From: an uncultured beta proteobacterium
GTDB taxonomy: Bacteria; Pseudomonadota; Gammaproteobacteria; Burkholderiales; Burkholderiaceae_C
Length of the DNA stretch: 64,000 nt
Reading direction: 5' to 3'
NCBI GenBank assembly: GCA_903897925.1
Contig: CAIUDG010000121.1
Span: forward strand, 1-64,000
Shown here: positions 46,322 through 55,523 of the stretch, piece after piece
How positions within the stretch are numbered: the first letter of the stretch is position 1
Layout: the number at the start of each line of letters is the position of its first letter
Made by a program: the position numbers and the translations under genes
Notes under the pieces: generated by a model
Seen by the model: only the letters and a program-made list of their open reading frames with translations
The model's database searches: none
Told to the model about the DNA's origin: nothing

Positions 46322-46999
46322 ATGCAGAAAAAAACTACGCCTATTGGAATGTCCACTAATTCCCCAACCACCGCAGATAAAAGCGCAGCACCTGCACTGG
46401 TGGCCTTGTGCGCGGGAATTTTGCCTGTGTGGGCACGCCATTTGGCGGCTTCGCGGGCGCAATCCGAAGTTGCCGTGACGCAGATGCTGCAAGCATTTGC
46501 CGATATTGGGCCGCATATCAATATGGCGGAGCGGCAGTCGCAGCAGATTACCGACGCGCTGAGCCAGACCGACGACGGCGTGACCGGCCTGACCCAGGCC
46601 TGTGAGCGCGCGCTTGCGCCGCTGCTGCAAGGAAATCAGTTGCCCCCCGGCGGCAACGCTGCCCTGCAGCAGGTGCTGGACATGGTGCGTAGCGCCGTGA
46701 CCGCGCTGGAAAAAATTGCCAAGCCCTTCACCCACGAAACCCAGATGGTGGCGGAACAGGTGGAGCGCATGTACGTGGGCTTTCAATACCAGGACCGCAT
46801 CAGTCAGATGATGGCCTTGCTGGAAAGCGATATTGCACGTTTGCAGGATGCCTTCGAAGGCAAATTGCCGGAGCAACCGGAACTCGAGGCCTGGCTGGCG
46901 CGACTGGAATCCCAGTACGCGATGGAGGAGCAGCGCCTGAACCATTCTGGTGCTGCCGGCGGTGGCGCTGACGACGATAAGGAAACGACGTTTTTTTAA
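46322..46999 (+). CDS. CheZ-like putative chemotaxis phosphatase
   Basis: The product has 225 mostly helical residues, and a second ATG lies nine codons in. The segment ERMYVGFQYQDRISQMM carries Asp158 and Gln162 with the D-x3-Q spacing of the CheZ catalytic segment (FQDLTGQ in enteric CheZ). It lies directly upstream of cheY and ends in an acidic tail (GGADDDKETTFF), like the CheY-binding tail of CheZ. There is no membrane segment. Overall similarity to CheZ is not evident by eye, so the phosphatase role rests on motif and context. Confidence 0.55.
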   Translation: MQKKTTPIGMSTNSPTTADKSAAPALVALCAGILPVWARHLAASRAQSEVAVTQMLQAFADIGPHINMAERQSQQITDALSQTDDGVTGLTQACERALAPLLQGNQLPPGGNAALQQVLDMVRSAVTALEKIAKPFTHETQMVAEQVERMYVGFQYQDRISQMMALLESDIARLQDAFEGKLPEQPELEAWLARLESQYAMEEQRLNHSGAAGGGADDDKETTFF

Positions 47000-47008
47000 G
47001 AGGTTGAA

Positions 47009-47374
47009 ATGGCAAAGACAATTTTGGTGATTGATGATTCCGCGAGCCTGCGCCAAGTGGTGAAGATGGCCCTGACCGGTGCGGGATACAACGTGATCGA
47101 GGCCGGTGATGGCCAGGCCGCGCTGGCATTGCTGGACGGACGCCAGGTGAATATGGCAATTTGCGACGTCAACATGCCGATCATGAATGGCATTGAGTTC
47201 GTCAAGGCCGCCAAGGGATTGGCTGCTTACAAGTTCATGCCGATCCTGATGCTGACCACGGAAAGCCAGGAAGAGAAGAAGGAACAGGGCAAGGCCGCCG
47301 GCGCCAAGGCCTGGATGGTGAAGCCGTTTTCGCCGACCCAGTTGGTGAATGCGGTTTCCAAGTTGTGCGTTTGA
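47009..47374 (+). CDS. cheY: CheY-type single-domain response regulator
   Basis: The product has 121 residues. It has the acidic pair in LVIDDSASLRQ, phospho-acceptor Asp53 in AICDVNMPIMNG, Thr in MLTTES and Lys in MVKPFSP. AGAGG precedes the ATG. It is the phosphorylation target of the CheA encoded two genes downstream. Whether it binds a flagellar motor is not shown; no flagellar genes are present. Confidence 0.92.
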   Translation: MAKTILVIDDSASLRQVVKMALTGAGYNVIEAGDGQAALALLDGRQVNMAICDVNMPIMNGIEFVKAAKGLAAYKFMPILMLTTESQEEKKEQGKAAGAKAWMVKPFSPTQLVNAVSKLCV

Positions 47375-47440
47375 TCGGTCATTAAGGTGTCGGGTCTCGG
47401 TGCCTGGGGAACGGTTTGTCAATGCGGTTAGGGGGAATCC

Positions 47441-47743
47441 ATGGGTGAGCGGTTTGAATTGCCTGCCGAGCTGAATATTTACAGCGCACTGGACACGCGG
47501 GACGCTTTGCTTGCGTGGGTCACTGAGCAGGGCGCGCATGGGCGTGATTTCCTGGAAATTTCGGCACGCGAGGTGGCCGAGGTGGACGGTTCCGGCCTGC
47601 AGTTGCTGGCCGCGCTGTCGAACATGGAGCAGTCCTGGCGTCTGGTGGAAGCCAGCGAGGTGTTCCTGGATGCCTGCCGCACCATGGGTTTTTCTGCCTG
47701 GCTCGATGGCCGCTATCTGAAAACCGGTAACGGGGGGGCTTGA
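47441..47743 (+). CDS. STAS-domain protein in the che operon
   Basis: The product has 100 residues with a STAS fold. Ser51 in EVDGSGLQLLAAL occupies the position phosphorylated in anti-sigma-factor antagonists. GGGGGA precedes the ATG. No anti-sigma kinase lies nearby; CheA itself or a partner elsewhere might act on it. The cheA start follows directly. Confidence 0.8.
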   Translation: MGERFELPAELNIYSALDTRDALLAWVTEQGAHGRDFLEISAREVAEVDGSGLQLLAALSNMEQSWRLVEASEVFLDACRTMGFSAWLDGRYLKTGNGGA

Positions 47744-47745
47744 GC

Positions 47746-49938
47746 ATGAGCAACGATGCTGATCTAGACTTTATCGCCCAGGCCATGCCTGCCTTCATCA
47801 GTGAGGCAGCGGAGCAGATTGAAGCGATTGAAACCTTGCTGCTGGAGCTTGAAGAGCAGCCGGACAACCGGGAATTGCTGGATTCGCTGTTTCGCTGTGC
47901 CCACACGGTCAAAGGCTCGGCCGGTATTTTTGGTCTGAACCGGGTGGTTGAGTTCACGCACCATGTGGAAACCCTGCTCGACAAAATGCGGGAAGGTGAA
48001 ATTGCACTGACCCCGGACATCAGCACCTTGCTGCTGCTGTGCAATGACCAGATCAAGTTCCTGGTCGATACCGCGGCCGACGAGAGCGCCGATAGCCCCG
48101 AAATCAAGGACCAACGCGCGGATCTGGTGATTCGCCTGCGCGCACTCACCGAGGCCCATGCACCAGCGCCCCAAGAGGCGGCCGCACCAGCGCCATCCGC
48201 CGAGGCCGATGGTGGCTTGCGTGTCTGGACCGTTTCTGCGCGCTTTGGCGTCGAAACTTTCCGCAACGGCATGGATCCGCTGTCGATTGCACGTTATCTG
48301 AAGACGCTGGGTACGGTGGTGAAGATGCAGTGTTCCAGCGATGCGGTGCCGCCGCTGGTGAATTTGAACCCCGAAAGCTGCTATCTGAGCTTCACCATGG
48401 AGCTGGAAACCAAGGCCAGCCGCGACGATATTGAAGGGGCCTTCAGTTTCGTCATGGATGACTGCGAGCTGGATGTGGTGGCGCCAGAGACGGCAGGCCA
48501 GAAACTGGCCCGCGCCATTGAGGAAATGCCCGAGACACCGCGACTGGGCGACTTGCTGGTCTCTGTGGGCGCGGTGTCGCAAGACAAGCTACAGCAGGTG
48601 CTCAGCACGCAGCAGCAGACGCGCGGCATGCCGGCGGTGGAAAAGCCCAAGATCGGCGATCTGCTCGAAGCGCAGGCCGGTGTGCCGCCCGAGGCGGTGG
48701 CGGCAGCGTTGGGCAAGCAGCAAAAATTGCGCGAAGCCGCGCCGAGCGAAGAGCGCTATATCCGGGTTCAGGCGGATCGGCTCGATGCTGTCATCAATTT
48801 GCTCGGCGAGCTGGTGATTGCCGGCGCCGGCGCCACCTTGCTGGCGCGCGAAAGCCGGCAGGTTGGCTTGATCGAAGCCAATCTGCACATGAACAGCCTG
48901 ATTGAAGAAATCCGCAATGGCACGCTGGGCCTGCGCATGGTGCCGGTCGGCGAAACTTTCAGCCGCTTCCGGCGCGTGGTGCGCGATACCGCGGCGAGCC
49001 TGGGCAAAGAGGTGAATTTCGAGATCTTCGGCGGCGATGCCGAACTCGACAAGTCGATGGTCGAAAAAATTGCCGATCCGCTGATGCACCTGGTGCGCAA
49101 TTCGCTGGACCACGGGCTGGAGCCGCCGCAGGAGCGCATCAATGCCGGCAAGCCGGCGGCTGGCAAACTGGTGCTCAGCGCCAAGCACGAGACCGGTGCG
49201 ATTCTGATTCGCATTGAAGACGATGGTCGCGGCATCAACCGCGAGCGCGTATTGCAGCGCGCCTGGAACCGTGGGCTGGTCGAGCAGGGCGTGGTGCCGC
49301 CCGACGATGACATCCACATGCTGATTTTCGAACCCGGTTTCTCTACCGCCGAACAAGTCACCAACTTGTCGGGTCGTGGCGTCGGCATGGACGTGGTGCG
49401 GCGCAATATTGAAGCCCTGCGCGGCAGCATCCGGCTCAACAGCATGCCGGGAGTCGGTTTGCAGGTGGATATCCGCCTGCCGCTGACGCTGGCCATCATT
49501 GATGGTTTCCTGGTCGGCGTTGGCAAATCCAAGTTCGTGTTGCCGCTGGAGTCGGTGGTTGAAGTGATTGAGTCGGGCGGGCAGCACGTCAAGGTCGATG
49601 CGCTGGGGCGCCATTGCGTCGAGCTGCGCGAAGCGGTGTTGCCGGTGGTGCGCTTGCGCACGCTGTATTCGGTGGAATCGGCGCTGCCGGACCGGGTCAG
49701 CATCGTGGTGGTGAATTCGCCGCGCGGCAAATACGGTATCGAAGTCGAAGTGCTGCTGGGCCAGAACCAGACCGTGATCAAGCCGCTCGGACGCCTGTTC
49801 AAGACATTGCGCGGAATTTCCGGTTCCAGCATTCTGGGCAGTGGCGAAGTGGCGCTGATTCTCGATGTCGCTTCGCTTGCCGAATTGACCACCGGCGTGG
49901 CCAGCGTTGCCACCAACCAGGCGCCGGTTTCGACCTGA
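47746..49938 (+). CDS. cheA: Chemotaxis histidine kinase CheA with MshEN-like tandem motif
   Basis: The product has 730 residues. The P1 Hpt domain carries His53 (FRCAHTVKGSAG). Residues about 155-250 form an unassigned domain (RVWTVSARFGVETF). Residues 266-289 and 302-325 are two 24-residue units of the RLGxxLVxxG...LxxxLxxQ kind seen in MshEN domains. Dimerisation (IRVQADRLDAVINLLGELVI), ATPase (LMHLVRNSLDHGLE, DDGRGINRERV, LSGRGVGMDVV) and CheW-like domains follow. The ATG at 47746 lies two bases after the STAS stop. It phosphorylates CheY and CheB. Confidence 0.95.
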   Translation: MSNDADLDFIAQAMPAFISEAAEQIEAIETLLLELEEQPDNRELLDSLFRCAHTVKGSAGIFGLNRVVEFTHHVETLLDKMREGEIALTPDISTLLLLCNDQIKFLVDTAADESADSPEIKDQRADLVIRLRALTEAHAPAPQEAAAPAPSAEADGGLRVWTVSARFGVETFRNGMDPLSIARYLKTLGTVVKMQCSSDAVPPLVNLNPESCYLSFTMELETKASRDDIEGAFSFVMDDCELDVVAPETAGQKLARAIEEMPETPRLGDLLVSVGAVSQDKLQQVLSTQQQTRGMPAVEKPKIGDLLEAQAGVPPEAVAAALGKQQKLREAAPSEERYIRVQADRLDAVINLLGELVIAGAGATLLARESRQVGLIEANLHMNSLIEEIRNGTLGLRMVPVGETFSRFRRVVRDTAASLGKEVNFEIFGGDAELDKSMVEKIADPLMHLVRNSLDHGLEPPQERINAGKPAAGKLVLSAKHETGAILIRIEDDGRGINRERVLQRAWNRGLVEQGVVPPDDDIHMLIFEPGFSTAEQVTNLSGRGVGMDVVRRNIEALRGSIRLNSMPGVGLQVDIRLPLTLAIIDGFLVGVGKSKFVLPLESVVEVIESGGQHVKVDALGRHCVELREAVLPVVRLRTLYSVESALPDRVSIVVVNSPRGKYGIEVEVLLGQNQTVIKPLGRLFKTLRGISGSSILGSGEVALILDVASLAELTTGVASVATNQAPVST

Positions 49939-49982
49939 GCCGGCGCGGATTCCAGTTTCAGACACGAAGGAGCAAGGCCCCC

Positions 49983-50492
49983 ATGCACGCTGATAACCAA
50001 GCCACTCCGGTGGCTTCCAAGGATGCCGGTTCCGGGCTGCAGTACCTGACGTTTTCCCTGGGCGACGAAGTATTCGCAATGGATATCCGGACGGTACGGG
50101 AAATTATTCAATACGGCGCCATGACGGCGGTGCCGCTGATGCCGGAATTCGTGCGCGGAGTGATCAATCTGCGCGGTGCGGTGGTGCCGGTCATTGACTT
50201 GCAGTCGCGCTTCGGCCGCGAGGTGTCGCAGGTCGGCAAGAAGACCTGCATCATCATTTTTGATGCCAGCAAGAACGGCGAAAAAACCGAGCTCGGCCTG
50301 ATGGTCGACGCGGTCAGCGAAGTGATTGAAATCCCGAATGCGCAAATCGAAGCGCCGCCACAGTTTGGCGCCTCGATCCGGCGTGATTTCATTCGTGGCA
50401 TGGGCCGGGTAAGCGGCGGTTTCATTGTGATTCTGGAGCCCGAGCGGGCGCTGGACATTGAAGACATGGCATTGCTGGTGGAGCAGGCCTGA
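49983..50492 (+). CDS. cheW: Chemotaxis coupling protein CheW
   Basis: The product has 169 residues. It couples receptors to CheA. Motifs are YLTFSLGDEVFAMDI, VPLMPEFVRGVINLRGAVVP and LMVDAVSEVIEI. GAAGGAG lies upstream of the ATG at 49983. Confidence 0.95.
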   Translation: MHADNQATPVASKDAGSGLQYLTFSLGDEVFAMDIRTVREIIQYGAMTAVPLMPEFVRGVINLRGAVVPVIDLQSRFGREVSQVGKKTCIIIFDASKNGEKTELGLMVDAVSEVIEIPNAQIEAPPQFGASIRRDFIRGMGRVSGGFIVILEPERALDIEDMALLVEQA

Positions 50493-50568
50493 GGTTTGCG
50501 CGTAGCGCCGCCCTGGGCGTTGGTATTTCGGATAGTCAATAACTACTACTTAGCAGGGAATAGGACCG

Positions 50569-53115
50569 ATGAATCTTTCAATCAGGGCAAAAGTTCTGCT
50601 CGGCTTTGCTGTACCAATACTGATGTTTATTGGGTTCACGCTATGGCTTGGTGCGCAGCAGACCCAGGTGAAACAAAGTTTGGCCACGGTCTCCGGACAG
50701 AGCGTGGAGTTTGCCCTGCTGGCCACCGCCATGGACAAGGACGTGGTGCAGATCCAGCAGTTCCTGTCCGACGTGTCGGCCACCCGTGGCAAAGATGGCA
50801 TGGACGATGGCTTCAAGAATGCGCAGGACAATTTTGCCGATCTGAATGCCGCCCTGACCAAGTTCGAGCAGTATTTCCTGTCGAACAAAGACGAGACTTC
50901 GCTGCAGGCGATTCGCGCTATCCGGGCCAACGCCAAAGCCTATTTTGAGGTCGGCAACACCATGGCCCAGGCCTACGTGGCGGGGGGGCCGGAGTCAGGC
51001 AACAAACTGATGGGCGGTTTTGACAAGGCCAGCGAAGATTTGCAAAAAGCGCTGGAACCTTTCGTCAAGGCGCAAGTGGCGCAGATGCAGAAGGATCTGG
51101 GCGATGCCGGTACGCTGGCCGATCAGATTTCGCACACCGCCCTGGTGATCGTGGTGGTGGCGGTCCTGGTGGCGCTGCTGGTGGCCTATGTGGTAACCGC
51201 CAGCATTGTTGATCCGCTGGGCCGTGCCTTGCAGGTGGCGAACCAGGTGGCGGCGGGCAACCTGGAGACGCAGATAGAGGCTGACAGCAGCGAAGTCGGC
51301 CAGTTGCTGGCGCCGCTGGCCAAAATGCAGTCCACCTTGCAGCAGTTTGAAAGCGCCCAGTCCGAGATGGCGGCGCAACACGCGGCCGGCATGCTGGATT
51401 ACGACATGCCGGTGGATGCGCTCGAAGGCGCCTACCGTGGCATGGGCGAATCCATCAACAAGCTGGTGCGCTCCCATATCAACGACACCTTGCAAGTGGT
51501 TGCGCTGGTGACCAACTATGCCGAGGGCCAGCTTGACAGCAGCATGCCGCGCTTGCCGGGCCAGAAGGCGCGCATCAGTGAAGCCATTGACAAGGTGCAG
51601 CGCTCGCTGCAGGACGCCACCGTAGCGGCGCGCAGCAATTTGCAAATTCGCAATGCGCTGGACAAATGCAGTACCAGCGTGATGATTGCCGACAACGCCA
51701 ACCACATCATTTACATGAACGCTGCGGCAGTCGACATGATGCAGACGAACGAGGCGGCGTTGCGCCAGACCATTCCGCAGTTTGATGCGCGCACGCTGAT
51801 TGGCAAAAATATCGACGTGTTCCACAAGAACCCCGGACACCAGCAGCGTTTGCTGGCCGAATTGCGCACCAGTTACCGCACCACTGTGCACATTGGCGAC
51901 CTGCATTTCCGGCTGACGACGAACCCGATCCTGGACCTGCAGGGCCAGCGTGTGGGGACGGTGGTGGAGTGGATTGATCGCACCGCAGAGGTGGCGGTGG
52001 AGCAAGAGGTTGCCAGCGCCGTGCATGCGTGCGCCGGGGGTGATTTTGGTCAGCGCCTGGTGGTGCAGGGCAAGGAAGGTTTCTTTGCCGCGCTGTCGAG
52101 TGGCATGAACGAATTGATGGAGACCACCGAGCGCGGCCTGGGGGCGGCGGCAGCGTCGCTGGCAGCTTTTGCGCGCGGCGATCTCACCTACCGCATGCAC
52201 GGTGACTACGCCGGCTTGTTTGGCGAGGTCCAGCACAGCGCCAATGCCACAGCCGACAACCTGACCCGCGTGATTGAAGAAGTGCGGTCCGCCTCGGATG
52301 CGCTGACCGGCGCGGCAGGCCAGGTCAGTGCCACGGCGCAGGCGCTGTCGCAGGCTGCCAGCGAGCAGGCCGCCAGTGTCGAGCAGACCAGCGACTCGAT
52401 GGCCTCGATGGCGACCTCGATTGCGCAAAACAGTGACAACGCCAAAATCACCGACGGCATGGCCACCAAGGCCAGCCGTGAAGCGGTGGATGGCGGTAGC
52501 GCGGTTGGCCAGACGGTGCAGGCGATGAAGCAGATTGCCGCCAAGATCAGCATCGTTGATGACATTGCCTACCAAACCAATCTGTTGGCGCTGAATGCGG
52601 CCATTGAAGCGGCGCGGGCCGGCGAACACGGCAAGGGCTTTGCCGTGGTGGCGGCCGAAGTGCGCAAGCTGGCCGAGCGCAGCCAGGAAGCGGCGCGCGA
52701 AATTGGCGCGCTGGCGGGCACCAGTGTGTCCACTGCGGAACGCGCCGGCAAGCTGCTGGATGAAATTGTGCCGAGCATCCAGAAGACCAGCGAGCTGGTA
52801 CAGGAGATTGCGGCGGCGAGTGCCGAGCAAAGCGATTCGGTCGGCCAGATCGGTGCGGCCATGGGCCAGCTGAACAAGGCCACGCAGCAGAATGCTTCGG
52901 CCTCGGAGCAACTGGCGGCGACCAGCGAAGAGTTGTCCGGTCAGGCCGAACAACTGCAGCAGAGCATGGCGTTTTTCCGTACTGGAGCGCAGCTCCCGGT
53001 AGCCAGTGCAAGGCAGGAGCGGGGTGCCCGGCGCGTTGAAGCGCCGCGTCTGGTGGACGTGGTTGCGTCGGATGCGGCGCTGCGTCCGGGCCAGGGCAAT
53101 TTCCGCCCCTACTAA
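50569..53115 (+). CDS. Methyl-accepting chemotaxis protein with multiple HAMP-like units and a PAS domain
   Basis: The product has 848 residues: membrane segments at about 9-29 and 190-212 bracket a periplasmic helical sensor. A HAMP and HAMP-like segments (residues 213-350) follow, then a PAS domain (about 361-475; [32 protein letters not shown]), two more HAMP-like units (GGDFGQRL..., [13 protein letters not shown]) and the signalling hairpin (668-706; [20 protein letters not shown]). No C-terminal NWETF-type tether is present. The PAS suggests cytoplasmic sensing in addition to the periplasmic one. Ligands are unknown. Confidence 0.92.
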   Translation: MNLSIRAKVLLGFAVPILMFIGFTLWLGAQQTQVKQSLATVSGQSVEFALLATAMDKDVVQIQQFLSDVSATRGKDGMDDGFKNAQDNFADLNAALTKFEQYFLSNKDETSLQAIRAIRANAKAYFEVGNTMAQAYVAGGPESGNKLMGGFDKASEDLQKALEPFVKAQVAQMQKDLGDAGTLADQISHTALVIVVVAVLVALLVAYVVTASIVDPLGRALQVANQVAAGNLETQIEADSSEVGQLLAPLAKMQSTLQQFESAQSEMAAQHAAGMLDYDMPVDALEGAYRGMGESINKLVRSHINDTLQVVALVTNYAEGQLDSSMPRLPGQKARISEAIDKVQRSLQDATVAARSNLQIRNALDKCSTSVMIADNANHIIYMNAAAVDMMQTNEAALRQTIPQFDARTLIGKNIDVFHKNPGHQQRLLAELRTSYRTTVHIGDLHFRLTTNPILDLQGQRVGTVVEWIDRTAEVAVEQEVASAVHACAGGDFGQRLVVQGKEGFFAALSSGMNELMETTERGLGAAAASLAAFARGDLTYRMHGDYAGLFGEVQHSANATADNLTRVIEEVRSASDALTGAAGQVSATAQALSQAASEQAASVEQTSDSMASMATSIAQNSDNAKITDGMATKASREAVDGGSAVGQTVQAMKQIAAKISIVDDIAYQTNLLALNAAIEAARAGEHGKGFAVVAAEVRKLAERSQEAAREIGALAGTSVSTAERAGKLLDEIVPSIQKTSELVQEIAAASAEQSDSVGQIGAAMGQLNKATQQNASASEQLAATSEELSGQAEQLQQSMAFFRTGAQLPVASARQERGARRVEAPRLVDVVASDAALRPGQGNFRPY

Positions 53116-53127
53116 AAAGTTTTACAC

Positions 53128-53946
53128 GTGTCTTCCCTGCCCTTCAGTGACCGTGAGTTCAAACGCATCAGCGACATCATGTACGAGGCCGTCGGGCTGT
53201 CCTACAACGAGTCGAAGAAATCGCTGATCCACTCGCGGCTGGCGCCACGGATTCAGAAGCTCGGTCTGCAGGGCTTTGCCGACTACATTGCGATTCTGGA
53301 AAACCATGCCGAAGCGGCCGAGTTCCAGATGGCGGTCGATCTGTTGACCACCAACGAAACCTATTTTTTCCGTGAACCCAAGCATTACGAATTGCTGCAG
53401 CAAGAACTGCCGGCCTTTGCCGACAAGTCGGCACTGGCAGTCTGGAGTGCTGCATCGTCGTTTGGTGACGAGGCCTACAGCACGGCGATGCTGATGAATG
53501 ATTTGCAGATATCCGGGCGCATCGGTCCGAACTGGTCCATTCTGGGTACCGATATCAGCCACCGGGTGCTGCTGAGCGCCAAGGAAGCGGTGTTCCCGGA
53601 AGACCGCTTACGGGCGGTCGAGCCGGAGCGTTTGCGCCGCTATTGTCTGCGTGGCGAAGGCCCGGCGCAGGGCCAGGTCATGATGCAGGACAAGATCCGT
53701 TCGCGCGTCAAGTTTGGCCAGCTCAATTTGTGCAAGCCATTCAGCGGTCTGGGTCCGTTTGACGTGATTTTCCTGCGCAATGTGTTGATTTATTTCGACC
53801 CCCAGACCAAGGTCGACGTGGTGGACCGGGTGCTTGCGGTGTTGAAGCCGGGCGGCTTGTTCTTTCTCGGTACCGCCGAGGGCCGGGTGCCGTGCAAGAC
53901 GCCCTTGCAGACCTTGATCCCCGGCGCGTTCCGCAAGCTGCCATAG
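53128..53946 (+). CDS. cheR: Chemoreceptor methyltransferase CheR
   Basis: It methylates receptor glutamates using SAM. The product has 272 residues from a GTG start. It has the N-terminal helical domain (SLIHSRLAPRIQKLGL) and a SAM-binding domain (VWSAASSFGDEAYSTAML, LGTDISHRVL, FDVIFLRNVLIYFD). In the SAM loop the common STGEEAYS is SFGDEAYS. Confidence 0.93.
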   Translation: MSSLPFSDREFKRISDIMYEAVGLSYNESKKSLIHSRLAPRIQKLGLQGFADYIAILENHAEAAEFQMAVDLLTTNETYFFREPKHYELLQQELPAFADKSALAVWSAASSFGDEAYSTAMLMNDLQISGRIGPNWSILGTDISHRVLLSAKEAVFPEDRLRAVEPERLRRYCLRGEGPAQGQVMMQDKIRSRVKFGQLNLCKPFSGLGPFDVIFLRNVLIYFDPQTKVDVVDRVLAVLKPGGLFFLGTAEGRVPCKTPLQTLIPGAFRKLP

Positions 53947-53947
53947 T

Positions 53948-54472
53948 ATGGCGACGCTAGACAAGTCCCGCACCACGCTGCTGCCAACGGCGGCCCGTGT
54001 GGTCGAACTGATGCCGGGCGATGTAACCATCGGCAATGCCGGTGAGTCTTTCAAGACATTGCTCGGTTCCTGCATCTGTGTGGTGTTGACGGACCCCCGG
54101 CGCACCGTGGGCGCGATGTGCCACATCGTGCACGTGGGCGTACCGAATGCCGAGAACCGGCACAATACCGCCTATGGCGTGGCGGCCATGCACGATATGT
54201 CGGCCCGCTTGCGCGCGCGTGGCATCAACCCGCGCATGTGTGAAGCCTATGTGTATGGCGGTGGCAATATGTTCCCGCATCTGTTTCGTGCGCGCCATGT
54301 GGGCGCTTCGAATGCCGAGTGGGTGCAGCACTACCTGGAGCACCACGGTATCAAGGTGATTGGCCATGACGTCGGTGGCAATGGCTACCGCAAGGTGTCC
54401 TGGACCGTGGGGCCGGGCGTTCCGGTGGTGGAAACAGTAATAGCAGAGCAGGGTGCGAGCAATGGTCGTTAA
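53948..54472 (+). CDS. cheD: Chemoreceptor glutamine deamidase CheD
   Basis: The product has 174 residues. The catalytic Cys is in LLGSCICVVLTD, the His in MCHIVHVGVP, and YGGGNMFPHL follows. CheD deamidates receptor glutamines and can bind CheY-P phosphatases in other bacteria. It overlaps cheB by 11 bases. Confidence 0.93.
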   Translation: MATLDKSRTTLLPTAARVVELMPGDVTIGNAGESFKTLLGSCICVVLTDPRRTVGAMCHIVHVGVPNAENRHNTAYGVAAMHDMSARLRARGINPRMCEAYVYGGGNMFPHLFRARHVGASNAEWVQHYLEHHGIKVIGHDVGGNGYRKVSWTVGPGVPVVETVIAEQGASNGR

Positions 54473-55523
54473 GGTTTTTGTAGTGGATGACTCGGCCGTG
54501 GTGCGCCAGGCGTTGGCGCACATGTTGGCGGGCAATGCGGAGGTCGAACTGGTTGGCAGTGCGCCGAATCCGTTGCTGGCCATGGACGCCATCCGCAAGA
54601 GTTCACCGGACGTACTGTTGCTGGACATTGAAATGCCCGGCATGGATGGGCTGACCTTTCTGCGCCAGATCATGGCCAGCCACCCGATTCCGACGGTGAT
54701 TTGTTCCACCCTGTCGACCGAAGGCAGCAAGGTGGCTTTGGAAGCTTTGTCGGCTGGGGCGGTGTCGGTGATGGCCAAGCCCAAGCTGGGGCTCAAGCAG
54801 TACCTCGACGATTCGCGCCGGGAAATGATTCAGACCTTGAAGACCGCTGCGCGCTCCAAGCCGCGTCCACGCTTCAATCCAGTGGACCCCGCCACCGCCA
54901 AGGCGCTGGCCGGACGCGGGCCGGTGCTGGGCGCAGTGCATGCGCTGGCAATGAACAAGCCGGTGGTGATTGGCAGTTCCACCGGCGGCACGCAGGCGCT
55001 GGAACTGGTGCTGACCAGTTTGCCAGCGGATGCGCCCGGCATTGCCATTACCCAGCACATGCCGGAAAAATTCACCGCCATGTATGCGCAGCGCCTGAAT
55101 GGCATTTGTGCCATGGCGGTGCGCGAGGCCCGGGACGGTGACCGTCTGGAGCGCGGCGTGGCGCTGATTGCGCCGGGTGGCCTGCACATGCAGCTGCGCA
55201 AGTCGGCCGGGCAGTATTTTGTGCACGTGGTGGATGGACCGCCAGTGAACCGGCACAAGCCTTCGGTGGATGTGCTGTTCAAGTCGGCCTCTGAATGCGG
55301 CGGGCGCGATGTGCTGGGCATCATCATGACCGGCATGGGCGACGACGGTGCGCGCGGCATGAAAACGCTGCATGACAACGGCGCCCGGACCATTGCCCAG
55401 AATGAGGAAACCTGTGTGGTATTTGGTATGCCCAAGGAGGCCATCAAGCTGCAGGCAGTGGACGAAATCTTGCCACTGGAGCAGATCGCCAAGGCGATTC
55501 TGCAGTTCGACTCACGCGCCTGA
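54462..55523 (+). CDS. cheB: Protein-glutamate methylesterase/response regulator CheB
   Basis: The product has 353 residues. The receiver has Asp55 (LLLDIEMPGMDG), and the methylesterase domain has Ser173 in IGSSTGGTQAL, His in ITQHMPEKFT and the MTGMGDDGARGM loop. The ATG at 54462 lies inside cheD. Its 3' end overlaps the convergent diguanylate cyclase gene by 12 bases. Confidence 0.95.
   Translation: MVVKVFVVDDSAVVRQALAHMLAGNAEVELVGSAPNPLLAMDAIRKSSPDVLLLDIEMPGMDGLTFLRQIMASHPIPTVICSTLSTEGSKVALEALSAGAVSVMAKPKLGLKQYLDDSRREMIQTLKTAARSKPRPRFNPVDPATAKALAGRGPVLGAVHALAMNKPVVIGSSTGGTQALELVLTSLPADAPGIAITQHMPEKFTAMYAQRLNGICAMAVREARDGDRLERGVALIAPGGLHMQLRKSAGQYFVHVVDGPPVNRHKPSVDVLFKSASECGGRDVLGIIMTGMGDDGARGMKTLHDNGARTIAQNEETCVVFGMPKEAIKLQAVDEILPLEQIAKAILQFDSRA

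Noticed and set aside
50995..52953. A 652-codon open frame opposite the chemoreceptor gene
   Set aside because: Its product is arginine- and histidine-rich without domains and follows the codon bias of the opposite strand.
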